A stretch of 64,000 nucleotides of DNA from Phlebiopsis flavidoalba. Taxonomy: Eukaryota; Basidiomycota; Agaricomycetes; Polyporales; Phanerochaetaceae. Below the pieces are notes generated by a model. The model saw nothing but the letters and a program-made list of their open reading frames with translations, made no database searches and was not told where the DNA came from. The stretch lies in assembly GCA_035772785.1 (NCBI GenBank), contig JAOCPU010000001.1:1736001-1800000 (forward strand), read 5' to 3'. How positions within the stretch are numbered: position 1 is the first letter of the stretch; every line of letters begins with the position of its first letter. Below, one piece after another: positions 20,861-32,417 of this stretch. The translations under genes were made by a program, and so were the position numbers.

Positions 20861-22397
20861 ATGCCCCGCTTCTTCGTTGGTGACGAGCTCGGCGCCGTCA
20901 AGTCTGTCACCTTCGCCAGAGACACCGCGGCCAAAACGTGGAATGCCGCGGGCGCCGTTCTCTACTCAGACGACGCCGCGGGGCGGACCAAAGCCGTGCA
21001 AAAACTCGCCCTGCGTACGGGGGACGGCGAGGACACCTTGGTATGTGGCCCGCCCACCGTCTGCGGGTCTCTTGGTGCTCACGGGCCTTCAAGTAAAGCT
21101 AGCTAGCTGCACTCAGGGCGGACGGCTCTAAGCTCAATCCTGCGGCTCGACCCTGAACAGCCCGCGGCGTCCGAGTGCGCACAATGGAGGGAAAATAGAT
21201 TAAAAGAAGGCCAGAGATTTGTCGGGGCCGCGTTTTCCCACACGTAAGGCAGCGCACAAATTTTTTCCATGTTTCAGCCAGGCGAGTTAATCTTCGTCTT
21301 CGGGATCTGCAGAGGCGTATATTCATGCACATCCAACGGCGCGCTGCGCCTGACGCAACCGGGAGCGGACGAAGCAGCCGCGCCGTCGCATCAGCTCGCC
21401 GCGCTGCCTATGCGCCTTACGGAATGGCGACTGGCCCCAAACGAAGAGACGTTTGCGTACGCGGGCGACGAGGTAGGGTCGAGCTCTCCGTCTGGAACAC
21501 GGAACGCGCCTTTTCCGAAGGCGTGCGAAAAGCCGGACGACGGCGAGGTTAAGGCGCAGTCCAAGAAGCGCAAGCGCAGCGAGCAGCTCCTGCCGGGCGA
21601 GCTCTGGCTGTGCGAAGAAGAACGTACGTACCTCCGCGCGCACCGCTCCTCGATCACAACAACAACTCTCTGTTTTGCTTCTAGCTGCCAAACGACAGCC
21701 TCAATCTGCGCCAGCCCGTCCGGAACACGGCGCTCGCGTTCCTGGAGCCCGCGACGGGCGCGGCGCCGACGCAGCCGCACCTGCTCGTGGGCACGCAGCT
21801 CGGCGATGTGCGCAGGTATGACACACGCGCGGCGCGGCGGCCCGTCGCGAACTTCACAGGCGTCGCCAAGGACCGGCGCGATCGCGGCGCCGTCGAGCGC
21901 GGGAACACATGAGCAGTACGTTCTACAATCACACAGACGCCGATTTCGCATTGCTGACGCGCATACAGCCAGGTCTTTGTCGCCGACCGTGGGTGCAACC
22001 TGTACGCGCTCGACCTGCGGAACGGGAAGGTGTCGTACGGGTACAAGGGCATCGCGGGGGGCGGTGACTTCCATTGCGCCGTGCGCGCCGTCGGCGTCGT
22101 TCCTCGCGTCGGCGTCCGAGGAGACCGCTTCGTGCGGCTGCACACAGCACGTTCGCGCCGCCGCCGCAGGTCGGACAGCAGCAGGAACACAAGGGCGATG
22201 TCCTCGACAGATTGTACATGAAGGCCACGCCGACGGTCGTCATCTGGGATGGCCAGGTGGACACTGCCGAGCAGGCTGATGGTGATGCCCCAGGCGAGGA
22301 GGCTGATAGTGATGAGGAGGACGACGCCGTGTGGGACAAGATGGAAGATGTCGAGAGCGGAGACGAGGCCGGAGGCCGCAAAAAGAGCAAGCGGTGA
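20861..22397 (+). CDS. NSA1: Ribosome biogenesis protein Nsa1 (WDR74-like)
   Basis: WD-repeat pre-60S assembly factor of the nucleolus. The start MPRFFVGDELGAVKSVTFAR is the typical first blade, and ATG 20861 is in good context. Later blades: GVYSCTSNGALRLT, LPMRLTEWRLAPNEETFAYA, LPNDSLNLRQPVRNTALAFL, HLLVGTQLGDVRRYDTRAAR, VFVADRGCNLYALDLRNGKV and GYKGIAGAVTSIA. A basic patch KKRKRSEQLLPGELW interrupts the propeller, as in the family. The C-terminus is acidic (EEADSDEEDDAVWDKMEDVE) then basic (GGRKKSKR), ending at TGA 22395-22397. Introns lie at about 21041-21110, 21625-21684 and 21905-21968. Indels occur near 21480 and 22060-22200. It converges on pirin with 133 bases between the stops. Confidence 0.85.
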
Positions 22398-22530
22398 TGC
22401 GTTTGCTCACTGTGCTGCAGATTGTTTACAGTGAATTTGATTTTTGGTCTACTAGCTACATCTACTGGTCTCCATACAACATCCAGGCATAAGTTAACTA
22501 CACTGCTGGGTATGCACCTGAGCTGGTCGA

Positions 22531-24096
22531 CTACCGGTTCCCGATCTCGCTCTTCCAGGTATGCGCCTTCTCAAAGCCGTTCAAAAAACCATTTGGTCTA
22601 CGGGACAAGGGTCACTATACGTACACAGTGTGAAATGTGGCGCACACGACTTACCAGTCAATCAGCGTCTTTTGGATTTCCTCCCTATTTGTCATCACGA
22701 AGGGGCCATATTGGAATACGGGCTGGTCAAGCGGCTCTCCAGATATCTGTCCGAGCGATATCGTGAGTACCGATGGCGAAGGATGAGGACGCATGTCGTA
22801 AACGCACCCAGCACGAACTCTTGTGCCGTCCTGCGTGGGCCGTAAGCTTTCACGCCCGTCTCAGCGTCCTCCTGGGACAGCACGAGCGTGTGGAACGGCT
22901 CGTGGCGCGACCGTGTCATCGCCCCACGATGACAGAACCCTTCAGGGCTGCGCAATGAGGAGATTGTCGTGAGAAATCCAGCCGCTACTACAAATTCCAG
23001 CGCGATCGGGGGTGCTTACTGTAAATGAAAGAAGTCCAGTTTTCGCTGTGCAAGGGCGGGCGTCAGCGCCGCGCTCCGTGTTTCCTGGGAATAGAGAGAG
23101 AGGCGACGTACGCAGGTCTTGGAAGATGGTCGACTTCTTGTCGAAGATGACAATGGAAGTACCATCACAGCGAACCCCGCCGAGCGGGCGCACGGGCGAC
23201 GCGACACCGTGGCTCTTGCCGCTGATCACGCTTGACCTTGACGGGCCCGTCGGGTCCATCTGGGTACGGAAGCCGGCGGAGGGAGGGATGTCGGTTGAAG
23301 GCCGTCGTGAGCTCCTGCGGTTCGGGGTCGAGCTCCTGTATATGTGGGATAGAATGGGTCCGTAGGCACTATGGAAGCTGATTAATTGCGGGGAGGCGCG
23401 GAGAACAGTGGGGTATGAGAAGCGTAACCATCTTGTCTTTCGCTGGCAGGTCGATCCATAGCTGGAGCCCGCGCAGGATCCGGATGTCCAGGTGCGTGTG
23501 TACTGGCATCTCGGCGTGGGATAACTACAAAAAGAGTGCTTGGGTGGTGAGGTTGACACACGTCGGGAGAATATACTCGTCGTATACTGACTTCCTTTGC
23601 CCTACGGAGATGAATAGGTTCAATTGTGGCCATGTCCGAACAGATAAATGGAACCGCATACCGCGGTCATCCATTGAAACCCCCACCAGTAAGGATCGTA
23701 CCCGTTGTGTCCCGCAGAGTCTTCGTGCTGACTCGAAACTACGCGCGGTCAGCACAGGTAAATGACAGGTAGAGGGTGCTCACCCTTCGAGCATGTACGT
23801 GACGGTGGCCTGGCCTCGGTGTGGGTGGTCAGGGAAGCCCTAAGCAAAGTTCAGAGGTATGCGCGTGTGCAACATCAGTGTAACTTACTGCACCCTTAGA
23901 GACATGGAAGTGATCGAGCATTAGGAAAGGGGTCAGGTTGCGCAGCTTCATGCTGCCGATAGACCTTCTGACGAGTGCTCCGGCACCCTGTATCAAGTAG
24001 GTTAACCAAGGCCTTTCCATAGACGAACCAAGACGGCACCTCCTCGGTTTCCATAGAAAGCACCTTCTTCACGACATGGCGGGTGACAGACTGCAT
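22531..24096 (-). CDS. Pirin (cupin-fold iron protein)
   Basis: Pirins are bicupin Fe-binding proteins. Some have quercetinase activity and human pirin is a nuclear redox cofactor; the role in this fungus is unknown. Blocks in order: MQSVTRHVVKKVLSMETEE, an intron, GAGALVRRSIGSMKLRNLTP, FLMLDHFHVSKGA, an intron, and GFPDHPHRGQATVTYMLEG with two metal-ligand His. Then HAEMPVHT supplies the third His and the Glu (about 23490-23520). After that come DGPV and VISGKSHGV, SPVRPLGG, IFDKK, FHTLVLSQED and finally NGFEKAHTWKSEIGNR with TAG at 22531-22533. ATG 24096 fits the canonical N-terminus. The frame is also open upstream to 24213 with a hydrophobic stretch (AAVAAALAYFLYL), so a longer form with a membrane or targeting segment is possible. 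Indels split most exons. Confidence 0.85.
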
Positions 24097-24563
24097 GGCT
24101 GTCTCTGTATGTGAAGTCAAGTTCAGGTGAGAGTGATCGTTGAATAGAGTTAAGTCGAACTGAGGGGAGAGATAGAGAAAGTAGGCGAGTGCTGCAGCAA
24201 CGGCGGCGGTCAAAGGGCAGCAGTTTTATACATGACGTCTCCGAGCCGCGTGGAAATCTGCGGAACATGATGCACCTATGGGCGAGCTTATAAAGGGCGA
24301 GCAGTGGCAGAGCTGATAATTTCTTTAGCAATGTCAGCGGGACAGGTGTCGCCCTCCCACATCGGGACACTTGGACGCACGCTCCTCGACCCCGTGCGAA
24401 CTTCCGCACGCCTTTGAGCAATGAGCGCGCCTGATCGCTGACACACTGGCACCGCGTCAGCGATGCGCCCTTCAAAGCGTGATGACACACCCGCGCCACA
24501 GCTCGCAAGTAGTACAACAGAAACGGTATGCGTATTACAGGTATTTTAATGTACAAGGTGTGT

Positions 24564-26766
24564 TTAGAATGCCTCTGCGATCTTCTGCCCATACGAGCGC
24601 GTCTTGGGGCCCTTGAGCTCCTCTTGGTGCTGGAAACTGCTCTTCCTCCTCCTCGATTTGTCTCCGTCCCGTCGTGAGGTCGACCTTGTCTAGTGGGATG
24701 ACACTGGTCTTGTACCACAGCTTGTAGCCTCCCAGAACAAGACGAATGCGGGGATAGCGATGTACGAAGTTACACGAAAGTATCTTTCGTGAAAGGAATG
24801 AATGTGTCGAAACCCTTGAAGATAGTGATAATGCCAGTCGCGATCAAAGGCGAACCAGGAACCGTAAGGCTGGAAAGGTGCCTTGTAGGGGAGAGTGTCT
24901 CTCGACATGCCCTGCAATTTGAGCGCCTTCATGAAGCGACTGCAGGAAAAGAGAATGAGAAAAGACCAAGATGATGGACGTGAGCACGCACATGTGCGTG
25001 TAGCAGATACACATCCAGGTGATGGCTCCGAACGTGGATACCAGGTTGACGAACCAGCCGAACACTGTCACCAAAGATGAGCCATTTACTGGGATACACG
25101 AAGACATGAAACTGACCTTTCGCGCTGGACGACGAAACATTCAAGAATACCAGTCCGCAGAAGCAGGTGCAAAAAGGATGAGCGAAGGCCATGGAACACC
25201 CAGCCGGTTGACCTTAGCGAAGATGCGGGGTGCCTTGCCTTCAACTGCGAGACCGTAAAGTGTACGCGAGCCAATGTACAAGTCCGAGTTGGCCGCGCTC
25301 AGGACGAACAGAAGGATACACGCGTTGATGATATGGTTCAGGACCTTGATGCCCGCAAGGGACGCGGCTGGATGAACAGGTCAGATTGGGCGCGTTTACA
25401 TGCAGTCATAGAGCTCACCAACGACGAAGGGGGCGAAGCGGCAGCACCTGCCTTCGACTTGTTGGCAACGAAAATGGCCTAGGAGTACTGTGTTAGGATC
25501 CCCAAACACGTAACTACACGAGATTTCGGACTCACATTGTCCGTGCTGGGGTACGATCAATCCATGACGAAGACACCGCCAATGTAAAAGACAACGATAC
25601 GCCAGAGAATGTCCTCTTGATCGCCTTGGGGATATTCTTCGACGGGGTTTCTGCGCCTCACCGACGGTGACACCGATGAGCTCCGTACCAAGTGTAGGCA
25701 AAGAGCGCATTGGTAAGAGAGTGCTCCAGAAGCCGAGGAAAATGGACAGGTGGTAGTCGTGAACCTTCGCCACGGGAGGTACGAGCCCATAGGGGGCCGT
25801 ATGGGTGCTTCCCAGTAGCGGAAGCCGTACCGGTCCCCGCCTGGTCGTGTTTTTGGGTTTCCGCCGAGGTCGATAACGATACCCATGATGATGAGGCCCA
25901 CGAGAGTGATCACCTTGACAGCACTGAACCAGTATTCGAGTTCGCCAAACACTCGGACACCAAGAAGATTCACGCAGAAGACTAGGAGTCGATTAGCAAA
26001 GCTTATTTTCGCATTTTTCGGTGCGACGTACTGAATAATATATGAAAATGACTGCGGAGAACTATGATTGAGCTTGGGGATCGAGAAATTAAGCGAAGAT
26101 TTGCGTACCCATCCATACGGCGATGTGAACACTCCGGTTCCAGTATTGGATGACAACTCCGGCCGCGTTGATATTGTTTGGTGTAACGATCAAATACCTG
26201 GGGGAGATGTCGTCAGGACGAGCTCCGAAGCGCACAAGAATCGTACTCACTTGAACAGATAGTTGACTCCAAGCGCAAAACCGAATGCTGGGTCCACGAA
26301 TCTCGTAGCGTAGCCTGGGAAACCCTTCTTGTGCGGCAAGTACGCACACATCTCGCCGAGTGCGACCATGACCTACAGAAGCATAAAATTAGGCTTCGTG
26401 AGAGGAGAACACATGTGTTACTCACCATAGTAGCAAACCATACCAACGAAACTGTATCCAAGGAAGATTCCAAGTGGTCCGCCACGCACAAGAGCCGTGC
26501 CCGAACCAATAATGAGACCTGTACCGACCGCACCTCCGAGCTTTGGGAGTAGCCATAAGTCTTCGCGCAGCCCCTGTACAACCCGGTTTACTCACCGCAA
26601 TCATCTGAATCTGCCGCGCGGACAGACCACGGTGCAAGGTCTCCTCCTTAGCGGGGTCGAGAAGCTCTGCTCGCGCATATATCCCATTGTCCTGCACGAC
26701 CTCGCTCTCGGTATCGGAGCCCTTCTCTGTTACTTGGACATGCTTTTCAGGATCGCCGTACTCCAT
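24564..26766 (-). CDS. Amino-acid permease (APC superfamily, YAT/GAP type)
   Basis: Proton-coupled plasma-membrane amino-acid transporter with about 12 membrane helices. The cytosolic N-terminus starts MEYGDPEKHVQVTEKGSD and ends with EETLHRGLSARQIQMIAV. TM1 follows with GGAVGTGLIIGSGTALVRGG, the family signature. Then come PLGIFLGYSFVGMVCYY, MCAYLPHKKGFPGYATRFVD, NYLFKYLIVTPNNINAAGVV, VFGELEYWFSAVKVITLVGL, GGNPKTRPGGDRYGFRYW, VAKVHDYHLSIFLGFWS and FWRIVVFYIGGVFVMDLIVP. Near the C-terminus are GMSRDTLPYKAPFQPYGSWF, LWYKTSVIPLDKVDLTTGRR and IEEEEEQF, with GQKIAEAF and TAA at 24564. Numerous short introns and a few indels are present. Substrate specificity cannot be told from sequence alone. 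The preceding gene (ECI) is on the same strand. Confidence 0.88.
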
Positions 26767-27594
26767 CTCTCAGTGCGCGCGGGACGGGGCAGGACGCGGT
26801 GGTGGGAGAAGGAGGAGGAGGGAAAAGAGGAGAGCCCTAGGGTGTCTCGCTCCGGGCGATAGGGTTTATAGCAGAGCCTCTGGAGCTGCGTCTGGCCATC
26901 CCCTGCCAAGGTGTGAGTTATGAAACGCAGTGCTTCGCAGCGATCCATCTGCATCAACGAGCGGTACATGGTTATACATGTGCGGAGAGAATTGCGATAA
27001 CAGGATTTTTTCTGCATCCGCCGCCGTGTGGACGGGGCTCGGCCTCCGCCATGGGTCGGCCAGATTCGATTAGAAAGCGGACGGGGACCGCTGTGAGTGG
27101 TCCGTTTGTACGATTGACCCAGCGGATACAGAGATTTGTTTTGGCGAGAGGAGGATTGGGGGAGCGCTGCCCGAGAGGGTGGGAAGCGTTGGTATCAAAT
27201 GCCAAGAGTCTGGTGCAAGAGCGCGCAAGCGCGAATATACATGGGCGCGTCCGACGCGTGCGCGCCTCCACCCATATGTGGGTCACAGGACACGCATTTT
27301 GCAGACGTTTGACGTTTACCTGTGTGCTGCAATTGTTGAACATAGCCCCGTGGTGGAATGCCCAGGGATCTCTGGGGATTTGAGGCAGAGTCGAGCCGTG
27401 ATCGAGATTGGACGTTGGCAATCGAGAAAAAAAACGCGACTCGGACGCGCTCCGAGATCGCGGGCAGTGCACAGCGGAAGCAAATCGATTAGTGCCTTGG
27501 AGGAATATACAAATACACACAACGGGTACATAGACATGTTACACACAACGACCTATACCCATCAAAATCCTCAGTCCACTCGTCTTTTGGCGAC
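26767..27594. other. Intergenic region, permease promoter and ECI 3' flank
   Basis: Overlapping frames on both strands without recognisable domains. Contains the permease promoter on the minus strand. No repeat or RNA gene was seen. Confidence 0.4.
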
Positions 27595-28981
27595 TCACAG
27601 CTTGTGTTTAATCTCCTTGCGCGCGATCTTGCCGAACCGCTCGCGGGGGACACCACTGGCGAGTCTTGTAGCCTGGGCAAAGCTCTCTCGGAGGTTCGCA
27701 CTGTCAATGCTGTTTTGCTCATTGCAGGCATACTTTATGAGGCTCTTGACTTGCAACACGGCGGAAGGTTCGAGCGGCTCCAGTTCATCCTTGATATAGT
27801 TGTGGACAGCGGCTTGGAAGGACTCGACCGACTGCTCGGGGAATATTTTGCTATCATAGTCATCAGGCCCCGGTGTGCGATGGTACGTATCTGGGTGAAC
27901 GTACTTGACGAATCGACATTCCAACAGCTCTTGCGCCATGCTCCATCATCTTCCTTCCAAGGATGAGAGCCTCATTTGCCTTTGCAATACCCACTGTGGC
28001 ATACCCTTTGCTAGTGACACATTGAGGCGACATCCGTAGGATGCACTTACTTCGTCGCATGAATGTCACACTGGATCCCGACTCCGTAATGATGCCTGGC
28101 CAGGGACCTCAGTCTTCACTTTGCGTCACATGCGATAAACTGGACCTACCGAGAAACGCGAATGGTACCGATATGTACGCGCTTTGCAGAGCGAAGATGA
28201 AGTCAAAGTGTCCAAGGAAGGCTGTCATATTCTTGAGCCGTCCATTCCAGCCCATAGACACTGTACTAACCAGCAGCAATACCTAATAGGCCAAGTTAGA
28301 ACTAGTTTCTCATGAATAAAGGGAACAAAACGCACCCATAACTGGACCGTGTACTGCAGCGACGAGAAGCTTGCGATGCGAGCTCAACTGGTACCTAGAT
28401 GAACACGCGCGACATTCCAAGCATAAAACCAAGCGTACCGCGTTTGTCGTATCGGTCATGCCTCGTGAAACACGCTGACCGAACATCTTGCGGGTTCTGT
28501 ATTGAGTTCGATGTCGCTCTCTGCCTGGGAATTCACGTCTGTGCCTAAAAATGATACGAGCGTCGCATATCAGCTATAGCGCTACACTACTTAGCCTTAA
28601 ACGTACGCGCAGAGGAACCGTCCCGTCCCTACATGGAATTGTCAATACCACATATGGGATGCAGTTTGTGCAACACACCTTGCCAGATCGTCACCAGAAC
28701 ATCGTCCCGCTTGTCTATCGCGTACAACGCTTCCGCACAAAGTCATCATAATCTTACCGCATCCCATCAGCCCTGTCTCGCCCATGGCACAGCACCTCCG
28801 AGAACATACCTTTCGTTGGTGATGGCATTGAGCCTCTCGGGCCGGTTGAAGGTAATGGGTGGGCCGACCACGCCCGAGATATCGACGTTTTACGCCCGTT
28901 TTGAGAGGCAATCCTAGTCCTGCACGGCGTTGATGGTGGTAGTTGGAAAAGGAAAGGGGAAAGGAGGCACGACGGCGCCAT
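27595..28981 (-). CDS. Peroxisomal enoyl-CoA hydratase/isomerase (Eci1-like)
   Basis: Crotonase-fold enzyme, most like delta3,delta2-enoyl-CoA isomerase of unsaturated fatty-acid beta-oxidation. The ATG at 28981 (MAPSCLLSPF) is followed, after an indel, by TFNRPERLNAITNER, the typical first strand and helix. Next come YAIDKRDDVLVTIW, SSHRKLLVAAVHGPVMG (oxyanion-hole region) and, after an intron, IAAG. The remainder is better kept: MGIAKANEALILGRKMM, ELLECRFVKYVHPDTYHR, PEQSVESFQAAVHNYIKDEL and ERFGKIARKEIKHKL with TGA at 27595. The C-terminal HKL resembles the HRL peroxisomal signal of yeast Eci1, supporting a peroxisomal location. Dienoyl-CoA isomerase is the main alternative. Confidence 0.75.
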
Positions 28982-30526
28982 GGTGTGGGATACATAAGAT
29001 ATACGGCGCGAGCTGAATTGGTGCCTGCGGTCGTGGGACTCAGACTGTCCGACTGCCGAGCGCCGCGGTGAATCATGGGGATATGGCTCGCAATGTCGTA
29101 GCGCGCAAAACCGCCGAAGTCAACGGACAGTAGCAGTGATGTGCGCGCGAGTGCACAAAACTAATGCAAGTCGCACGGTATTTGAACATTCAGCGAATAT
29201 TCGCGTGCGCATAAAAATCGGTCGGGGATTCTCACGGTAGTTGCACAATCAGCAGCCAGTAGGAATGCACCCATCACACGACCATCACGTTGCATCAACG
29301 CTGGGCTTGCCTCGGTGCTGCGTTCGGTGAGCGTAGCGGCCCGGCCTCGCCGGACTTGAGTAACTTTTTCTGGATCGTGTTAGCGCGCAGCGTATTCCAG
29401 CACGCCTAGCAAGGTTTGCAAGCCATGACCACGCACGACAAAATGTTGGATGGGACTGATGAGGGCTGGTTAATGTTTAAAGAAATATCTTGGCTGGCAC
29501 GAGATTGAGAATATTGCTGAGTAAAGACAACTGGGGTAAATACAACGCACATGCCCTCCACTGGCACGGTGCCGGGTGCCTAACCAATACTCCTTGAAGG
29601 AGCCGATTCCATGAGATATACTCATCCCATAGCGCATTAACCCATTTCGTATCATTTAAGCCCACACAAGGCTCAAGTATCTTGGTTTTTTTGGCTCGTC
29701 TACCTCACTCAGAAGCAGGCATTACTCGTTAAGGTGAAAATGCAGTGATGTGCATCATAAATTCAACCCCCATTTGTTCTCATCGTGCCAAGAGCTTGAA
29801 CAAACGTCTGTTGCTCTAGAATATTCGCCGGGTTTCACATCACTGCTGTGACAGTAGCAGAGGTCGTCGGATATCTGTTGTTTGGGGAGGGGGCCTCGAC
29901 TGGAGAGCATATCGCTACGGAGAGCTCAAATTGGTAAATTGCTCTCATGAAGCGTCAGGAGCACTGTTGTCTGCCACATCTTTCACGACGATCGGCACCA
30001 GCGACTCGGATGCGTATTAGAAATGCAATGGTAATGGTGATTACTGGCTATCATTGTAGGCTACTTCGCAACGAATATAAAGGTTCTCTCAATGTGTAGA
30101 AATAGAAGAAAGGTAGTCTCAGGTCTGCCGACGTTAACATGGCTGAACATTCTGGAGGAGTGGCGGGAACTTCAAGGAAAATCTCGGTGGCGTCGTGCGC
30201 GCCGCGCGCGCGCCGCGCGCCTTCGCTCGCTATACTATCACGTGATACTACCGCGTCGCGATGATTGGTGGAGCGCTCACGCTTGCGCGTAGACCCTAAC
30301 AGACCCCTAACTGGGCTCGAACCACGTGTCGAGTCCAGGACCTTCGGCGATCTTGAGTTCTAGTGAGTTTCTTGACGAAAACACGCTAACTTTACTGAGA
30401 TCATGGGTAGGGAAATGCTTCTTGTCCCGCTGAATGTAGCGGTATTTGTTGTCCAAAAACCCAACCAAGACCACTCCCAATTTGACCTAAACTCCATTCG
30501 TACACTTGCTCAATAAGGCCGGAGGC
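28982..30526. other. Long intergenic region between ECI and SRAP copy B
   Basis: No confident gene. A minus-strand frame at 29477-29665 (GLNDTKWVNALWDEYISWNR) looks protein-like and is unassigned; it may be a remnant of a transposon or of an accessory gene. A CG-alternating palindromic stretch lies at 30196-30220. The last part before 30527 matches the flank of SRAP copy A. Confidence 0.35.
30196..30220. repeat. CpG-rich alternating purine-pyrimidine tract
   Basis: Almost pure gcgc/ccgcgcg alternation with internal self-complementarity, in a region otherwise of moderate GC. Such tracts can adopt Z-DNA or hairpins; no function is shown. Confidence 0.7.
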
Positions 30527-32417
30527 ATGTGGGTGGACGCTATGCGCTCGGACTAACCCGTGGGTCACTTAATGTTCCTTTCTTCTGCACAGTTCTCATG
30601 GGCATAATTTACTGCAACAGCATTATGACATCCAACAGATGCACGGCTACAACGTGCAGGTTGGTGAGTGGGTGAATCAGACGACTATCAACCCCGGTAA
30701 AGAACATCACTCCTTTACCTCCCGATTGCCATTAAATTAACTCTGGTGCCTGGCAGGTACAAAAACGTTGGCGCCACGCTCCCAAGCTCCCGTAATCAGG
30801 AAAACAGCAGAGACGGGCATGCACAAGCGGGTCCTCAGGGGCCGGCGGCAACTCTGCACACCGGAGGGACTCGTACTGCATACAATGAATGGTGGGGTCT
30901 CGTTCCTCATTGGAGCAAGCACGAAGACTTGACTTTGAACACAATCAATGCGCGTGCTGAGAGTCTCGTGGAAGGCACAGGGATGTGGAGGAGCCTACGC
31001 GGTTGGAAGAGATGTGCTGTTCCGTGCGAAGGGTGAACTCTACGCAACGCGAAGACACGTCGGTTTGACTAAGGCGCATCCACGACTAGATACTATGAAT
31101 GGTTGAAGAAAGGAAAGGAGCGACTGCCGCATTTCACGAAGCGTAAAGACGGCAAGCTGCTTCTACTCGCGGGACTGTACGACAGTGTTATTCTAGAGGG
31201 TAAACATATTGATTCCTTCTCTAACTTTTTTGCTGGCTGAAACCCATGTTTTCAGGACAAATAGAAACCCTTTACGCACATTCACCATCGTGACTACAGA
31301 CGCGAATAAGGAGTCTAGCTGGCTTCATGATCGTCAGCCTGTGATGCTTTTCGCACGGTCCGAGTCCATGAACCATTTTGGCTAGATACAAAAGATCACA
31401 AGTGGGACCCCCCAAATAGTCGATCTACTTCGGCCTTGACCATGATCAAGAAGCTCCGCTCGTCTGGTGAGCTGCACTATCCTGCGTCGCGCCTCACATC
31501 TCATTCTATGATATATAGCTACCAAGTACCGGATAAAAAAATGTTTAAAGTAAAGGAAAGAGGTTGGCAAGGTCGGCACTGACTCACCAACCTTCATCCA
31601 ACCCATCTCCGAGCGCAGAGACGGCATCCAGGCCATGTTCTCCCGCCAAGCCCAAAAAGCCACGGACCCCCTCTCGTCGTCTCAGCCATCGTCTCAGTCA
31701 AAATTGGCACCCGGAACGCCCAGCAAGCGCAAACGCAGCTTGTCTCCTGCGCCTTCGTCATCTCAGCCGAAATTTGCGCCTAAGACACCAACGAAACGGA
31801 AACGCAGCTCGCCTCCCCCACCTTCGCTATCTCAACCGAAATTTGCGCCTAAGGGACGCCCACAAAGCATAAACGCAGCCTGTCTCCCCCGCCTTCGCTA
31901 TCTCCTCTGAAACTTCAGTCACCGGTCAAAGGCAAGAAGCCAGTGCCGACGCAGCCTGCAAATTCAGGTCAGGATGTGATTGATCTCCGAGTCTGTGGAG
32001 GATTCCACAGACGCGATTGTGGAAAAGATGAATACGTGGGAGGACGATGAGATTGAAATCGTTGACGCGCCGACGGCGAGCCCGAGCAAGGCGGGTTCAT
32101 TGAAACATATCCGTGTTATGAGATATTCTAATGATAGCGGCTTCTCAACAGGATGAGAAGGATGAAAAGGATTCGGATACATTGCCACCTGCAAAGAAGG
32201 TATTTATATCCACGAAAATTGGGAAGCCCTTGTCTAAAACTGCCTCATAGACAAAGACGTCCTCGAATAGCAAAAAATCGTTGGCATCGTCGAAGGTGAG
32301 TGTGGCATTCTTGCCCCGCTTTTGTGCCAGCTAACGCGAAGTAGAAGGCCAAAAAAGAAGCCCGCAAAGGGTTCTGAGCCTAAGATTACCGCATTCTTCA
32401 ATCGTTCCAAGGCGTGA
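30527..32417 (+). CDS. SRAP-domain protein (HMCES/YedK-type), copy B
   Basis: Shields abasic sites in single-stranded DNA by covalent crosslinking through Cys2. The start at 30527 reads ATGTG..T GGACGCTATGCGCTC: removing two extra G gives MCGRYAL, the conserved N-terminus with the catalytic Cys. After an intron come VGEWVNQTTINPGK and PRSQAPVIRKTAETG. MNEWWGLVPHWSKHEDLTLN and TINARAESLVEGTGMW follow, then CAVPCEG, YYEWLKKGKERLPHFTK and LLLLAGLYDSVILEG. FTIVTTDANKESSWLHDRQP carries the HDRxP motif. The region FIQPISERRDGIQAMFSRQA leads to a Ser/Pro/Lys-rich tail with 69-base repeats. The C-terminus EPKITAFFNRSKA is PIP-box-like (I-x-x-F-F), consistent with PCNA binding known for human HMCES. 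Indels are present but the active-site blocks survive. Confidence 0.85.
31692..31918 (+). repeat. Minisatellite of 69 bases inside the SRAP coding tail
   Basis: Unit starts at 31692, 31761, 31830 and 31901 (the last is partial and two bases late). Each unit encodes a 23-residue SQPKFAPKTPTKRKRS-type segment, so copy-number change would keep the frame. The KRKR clusters look like nuclear-localisation signals. Confidence 0.85.

Noticed and set aside
30305..30325. A tRNA B-box-like sequence (reverse complement reads GGTTCGAGCCC)
   Set aside because: The flanking bases do not form a five-pair T-arm and no D-arm, anticodon arm or acceptor stem can be drawn, so no tRNA is called.
11003..31918. Short repeated units considered as a CRISPR array
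   Set aside because: The units are contiguous coding repeats without unique spacers, inside a eukaryotic gene.
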